From an uncultured Caulobacterales bacterium (GTDB lineage Bacteria > Pseudomonadota > Alphaproteobacteria > Caulobacterales > Maricaulaceae), in contig CANNER010000003.1 of the NCBI GenBank assembly GCA_947503715.1, positions 248,001 through 312,000 of the forward strand: a stretch of 64,000 bases of DNA, in the 5' to 3' direction. The notes under the pieces are model-generated. The model ran no database searches and had not been told where the DNA came from. It worked only from the letters and a program-made list of their open reading frames with translations. Positions within the stretch are counted from its first letter, which is position 1. Every line of letters starts with the position of its first letter. A program made the position numbers and the translations under genes. This document shows positions 61,932-64,000 of this stretch, piece after piece.

Positions 61932-62342
61932 CTATCCTGTTCGATTTTGCGCTTTACCGACGGCCTGCGCCACCCGCGCCGCGATCTGCGCACCGGAGGC
62001 TTGCGGGCCTGAGGCGCCAGCGTTTTGCGCCATATTGAGATTCACGGTGACGGGCGCCCCGCCGCCTGTAATCGCGCCGGAAAGAGAGTTTGTCAGGGTC
62101 CCGACAAGGCTCTCCAACGGTGCCGTGATGAGTTGATCGACGGCTAATCGCGCGAAGTCATTGGCGATAGAGTCTGCCAATGAATTAAATGAGAGTTCCC
62201 CCGATCGCGCAGCCCGCTCGAGACTATCCGCAATGCGATCCCCCGCCTGTTCAAAGACATCGGCGAGACCATTCGCGGCGTCTGCCCCGGGCCCATTTGC
62301 AAAATTATCCAGCGCGTTTGCCGCGTCATCATTCGGGTTCAT
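61932..62342 (-). CDS. GTA tape-measure protein (gp11), short form
   Basis: 136 residues. The sequence has an N-terminal amphipathic stretch ('AANALDNFANGPG', 'GLADVFEQAGDRIADSLERA') and a C-terminal 'FNSLADSIANDFARLAVDQLI' and 'LVGTLTNSLSGAITGGG' as in gp11 tape-measure proteins. R. capsulatus gp11 is roughly 220 residues, so this version is short; tape-measure length usually tracks tail length. The ATG at 62342 overlaps gp10.1 by 14 nt; a frame open to 62399 adds residues with no family match. Confidence 0.85.
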   Translation of the reverse strand: MNPNDDAANALDNFANGPGADAANGLADVFEQAGDRIADSLERAARSGELSFNSLADSIANDFARLAVDQLITAPLESLVGTLTNSLSGAITGGGAPVTVNLNMAQNAGASGPQASGAQIAARVAQAVGKAQNRTG

Positions 62343-62526
62343 TTTCGTCTCCTGTGTCAGGATAAATATCGAGCAAATCAGCCAATGCCGTGCGGTCAAA
62401 TCCGCTCGGTTTAGCGCCGTCCAAAAGGCTCAACCACTCCCGCACCGGCAGGGCCCAGAACTCTGTGGGCGCGAGTCCGAAACGACGAATGGCGATCTGT
62501 TGCCAGCGTTCAAATGGCCAGCTCAT
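62329..62526 (-). CDS. GTA tail assembly chaperone (gp10.1)
   Basis: A 65-residue protein of the short phage tail assembly chaperone family seen between g10 and g11 of alphaproteobacterial GTAs. 'FERWQQIAIRRFGLAPTEFW' and 'LPVREWLSLLDG' are the recognisable parts; the rest is acidic. It overlaps gp10 by 4 nt and gp11 by 14 nt. In tailed phages the equivalent proteins coat the tape measure before tail-tube assembly. Confidence 0.88.
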   Translation of the reverse strand: MSWPFERWQQIAIRRFGLAPTEFWALPVREWLSLLDGAKPSGFDRTALADLLDIYPDTGDENEPE

Positions 62527-62813
62527 CCGCCCAGCCCTTCAACGATGACGGCGGTGAGGTCGGGCAGGATCCGCCCCATATCCGAAGGGGAAATATCCCC
62601 CGCCGGTCGGGGTGTGGCGATGGCTTTGAGAATAGGCTGCCACACCCCTGATCCCGTCTCGCGCCCGGCTTGACGGAGCCGGTGGGCCAGCGCGGCGGGC
62701 GTGCCTGTATTGGTCAGCGCGGCGATCTCGGCCAGGGCCGAGAGGGTGAGCCGCAAGCGCGTCTCCACGCCGTCAATCATCACGATCCGGTCCCCTGGAC
62801 GGAACCCGCTCAT
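62523..62813 (-). CDS. GTA gp10 family protein (tail assembly chaperone)
   Basis: 96 residues, recognisable as GTA gp10: 'ETRLRLTLSALAEIAALT' followed by 'GTPAALAHRLRQAG' and the ending 'DLTAVIVEGLGG'. The lambda gpG/gpGT-like role in tail assembly is inferred from position between the major tail protein and gp10.1. It overlaps both neighbours by 4 nt. Confidence 0.9.
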   Translation of the reverse strand: MSGFRPGDRIVMIDGVETRLRLTLSALAEIAALTNTGTPAALAHRLRQAGRETGSGVWQPILKAIATPRPAGDISPSDMGRILPDLTAVIVEGLGG

Positions 62814-63214
62814 AGCGGTGCAAAGTCCGGGACGCCCGCACTGGACAGGCTCAATTCAAATTGCGCTTCGCCATTATAGCTGCCCGCATAGGACAGACCC
62901 GTGACGAGGAAGGCGCCCGTAATCGTGCCGAAATCAGGGATGACGAATTGGCAATCCTGCGCAGCTTGTTCAAAGAATGCCGTGCGGATGAGCGCGTCAG
63001 AGCCCGCGTCGCGGAACACGCCCGTGCCGGAAATCTCCGCCGTGCGGATGCCCGCGCCGGGGAGCAATTCCTTCCACCCTTGAGACGCCGTATCCGTCAC
63101 ATCGACGGGCCGCGCGTTTAGGCGCAGGGTTTTGGTCCGTAATCCGGCGACGGTGGCGTATCCCGCACCGTCTTTAATCTTCAGCAGCATCTGGCTGCCC
63201 CGTTGCGCGCTCAT
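62810..63214 (-). CDS. GTA major tail protein (gp9, TP901-1 family)
   Basis: 134 residues, the tail-tube subunit. Family features are 'AQRGSQMLLKIKDGAGYATV', 'LRLNARPVDVTDTASQGWKELL', 'AEISGTGVFRDAGSD' and 'GAFLVTGLSYAGSYNGEAQFELS' (read in pieces). The length matches R. capsulatus gp9. It overlaps gp8 and gp10 by 4 nt each. Confidence 0.94.
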   Translation of the reverse strand: MSAQRGSQMLLKIKDGAGYATVAGLRTKTLRLNARPVDVTDTASQGWKELLPGAGIRTAEISGTGVFRDAGSDALIRTAFFEQAAQDCQFVIPDFGTITGAFLVTGLSYAGSYNGEAQFELSLSSAGVPDFAPL

Positions 63215-63633
63215 GGCGTTTCTCCTTGTGCGGTGAATGACACGCGCAAGACGCCGTGGCGGGTAAAGCCGTCCGGCGCGCGCAGAATGTCGGAATAAAT
63301 CGGATTGGCACTGCGCACGGCGATGTCGCCCGCAGCAGTCAATTTCTCTGCTGTGAGCGCCGCACTCACGCGGCGGATAAGGGTCAGAACCTCCGCCCGA
63401 CCCGCATAGCGCGACCAGACATGCAGCGTCATTTGATGGGCGGAAAGCGGCGTCTCGTCTGCGCCAATATCCTCGGACCGCATCGCGCCATAGGTGAGAT
63501 AGGGAAAGACGGGGTCTTCCGGCGCGGCGTCATATAGTCTTGGAGGTTCCCCAAAACTGTCCTGCACATGGAAATCATCGCGCAGCACGGCATGCACCGC
63601 TTTCGCCAGCGCTTCTGCATGATCAGTAATCAT
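63211..63633 (-). CDS. GTA tail terminator (gp8, DUF3168)
   Basis: 140 residues of DUF3168, the tail-terminator fold that caps the tail tube below the head. Markers are 'FPYLTYGAMRSED', 'HQMTLHVWSRYAGRAEVLTLI' and 'RHGVLRVSFTAQ'. Four-nt overlaps with gp7 and gp9 keep the operon coupled. Confidence 0.93.
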   Translation of the reverse strand: MITDHAEALAKAVHAVLRDDFHVQDSFGEPPRLYDAAPEDPVFPYLTYGAMRSEDIGADETPLSAHQMTLHVWSRYAGRAEVLTLIRRVSAALTAEKLTAAGDIAVRSANPIYSDILRAPDGFTRHGVLRVSFTAQGETP

Positions 63634-63947
63634 TGTTTCTCCTCCTCACAGATCAGGTGCAGCCGCTCGCCCCGCGTATCCGGGTCACTCGCCGCGACGA
63701 CACGCAAGATGCGGTCGCCCCAGACGAGCCGCGCCCGTTCCGGAAAATGCGTTTGGTAGCGAATGGTGACGAGATAGGTCTGGGTGACAGCCAGCCGCCC
63801 ATTCTCGCGTGTTTCGGAAAGGGCGCGGGGTTGGATGGCCGCCCAGAGCCCGCGCTGAAACGCCCATGTTGTGATCGTCCCACCTAGATCGTCTCCCACC
63901 GTTTCCGGCGCATAAAGACCGACGCGTTTTCGCAATTGCCCGATCAT
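63630..63947 (-). CDS. GTA head-tail stopper (gp7, head-tail adaptor family)
   Basis: 105 residues of the SPP1 gp16-like head-tail joining family: 'MIGQLRKRVGLYAPE', 'TTWAFQRGLWAAIQP', 'TYLVTIRYQTHFPERARLVW' and 'RILRVVAASDPDTRGERLHL'. It would plug the DNA-filled head at the connector. It starts within the last codons of gp6 (ATGA overlap at 63944-63947). Confidence 0.93.
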   Translation of the reverse strand: MIGQLRKRVGLYAPETVGDDLGGTITTWAFQRGLWAAIQPRALSETRENGRLAVTQTYLVTIRYQTHFPERARLVWGDRILRVVAASDPDTRGERLHLICEEEKQ

Positions 63948-64000
63948 AGCCGCACTCCCCGATAGGGCTGCAGCAACGCCCCGACCATGAGCGGCAGCGG
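63944..64000 (-). CDS. GTA head-tail connector (gp6), C-terminal end only
   Basis: Only the last 18 residues are inside the window (ending 'LLQPYRGVRL'). Assignment rests on position immediately upstream of gp7 with a 4-nt overlap, the standard GTA order, and on the Tyr-Arg-Gly ending. The rest of the gene, and presumably the portal, capsid and terminase genes, lie beyond 64000. Confidence 0.7.
   Translation of the reverse strand, partial: PLPLMVGALLQPYRGVRL

Overview
This 64 kb window is chromosomal DNA of an alphaproteobacterium. A Hyphomonadaceae/Caulobacterales-like marine lineage is my inference, from a PleC/DivJ-type histidine kinase, a ZnuD-like TonB receptor, Hda beside DUF2066, DUF1294, DUF938 and DUF3140 proteins, and a gene transfer agent (GTA) tail operon of the Rhodobacter capsulatus type at the right end. 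Gene density is high, most genes are housekeeping, and overlapping start/stop codons (ATGA) are common. I see no rRNA, tRNA, CRISPR array or insertion sequence. Layout. 1-2925 (minus): gatC-gatA-(GIY-YIG)-gatB, with a REPIN-like inverted repeat and a small GIY-YIG gene lodged inside the operon. 3042-4947: three tandem acyltransferase paralogues. 5107-9040: membrane hydrolase-like protein, ruvX, S1/P1 nuclease and a CPA1 antiporter. 9065-11512: probable zinc uptake locus (possible Zur box, small His/Cys secreted protein, ZnuD-like receptor). 11581-16456: pyruvate kinase, LysM lipoprotein, dienelactone hydrolase, RNase D and an RluA-type enzyme. 16453-19136: FeS photolyase/cryptochrome-like gene divergent from DUF2256 and SDR genes, separated by a long inverted repeat. 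19101-29795: hda, DUF2066, purMN, a TadG-like vWA protein, ndk, an ABC-F ATPase, trmD and rplS. 29855-32450: the accessory spot of the window. An AT-rich lone P-loop ATPase of the Sll1717 type is followed by about 0.6 kb of noncoding DNA with at least ten hairpins, two of which share one architecture with compensating base changes. 32502-41888: DUF1294, a DEAD-box helicase, a secreted trypsin-PKD protein, haloalkane dehalogenase, ParB-like and FAH proteins, a TerB-like pair, and typA. 42050-55535: pepN, an EAL protein, a PAS histidine kinase, a degP-RR-HK operon and a PepSY-RR-HK-DUF938 operon. 55609-64000 (minus): a DnaJ-domain protein, then GTA genes from the g6 C-terminus through g15. The GTA reading frames are intact and translationally coupled, so the particle is probably maintained, but the tape-measure (gp11) and hub (gp13) proteins look shorter than in R. 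capsulatus. The best candidate for something undescribed is the hairpin-dense noncoding region beside the lone ATPase (31873-32448). Next come the inverted repeat between the photolyase and DUF2256 genes, and the shortened GTA hub gene.
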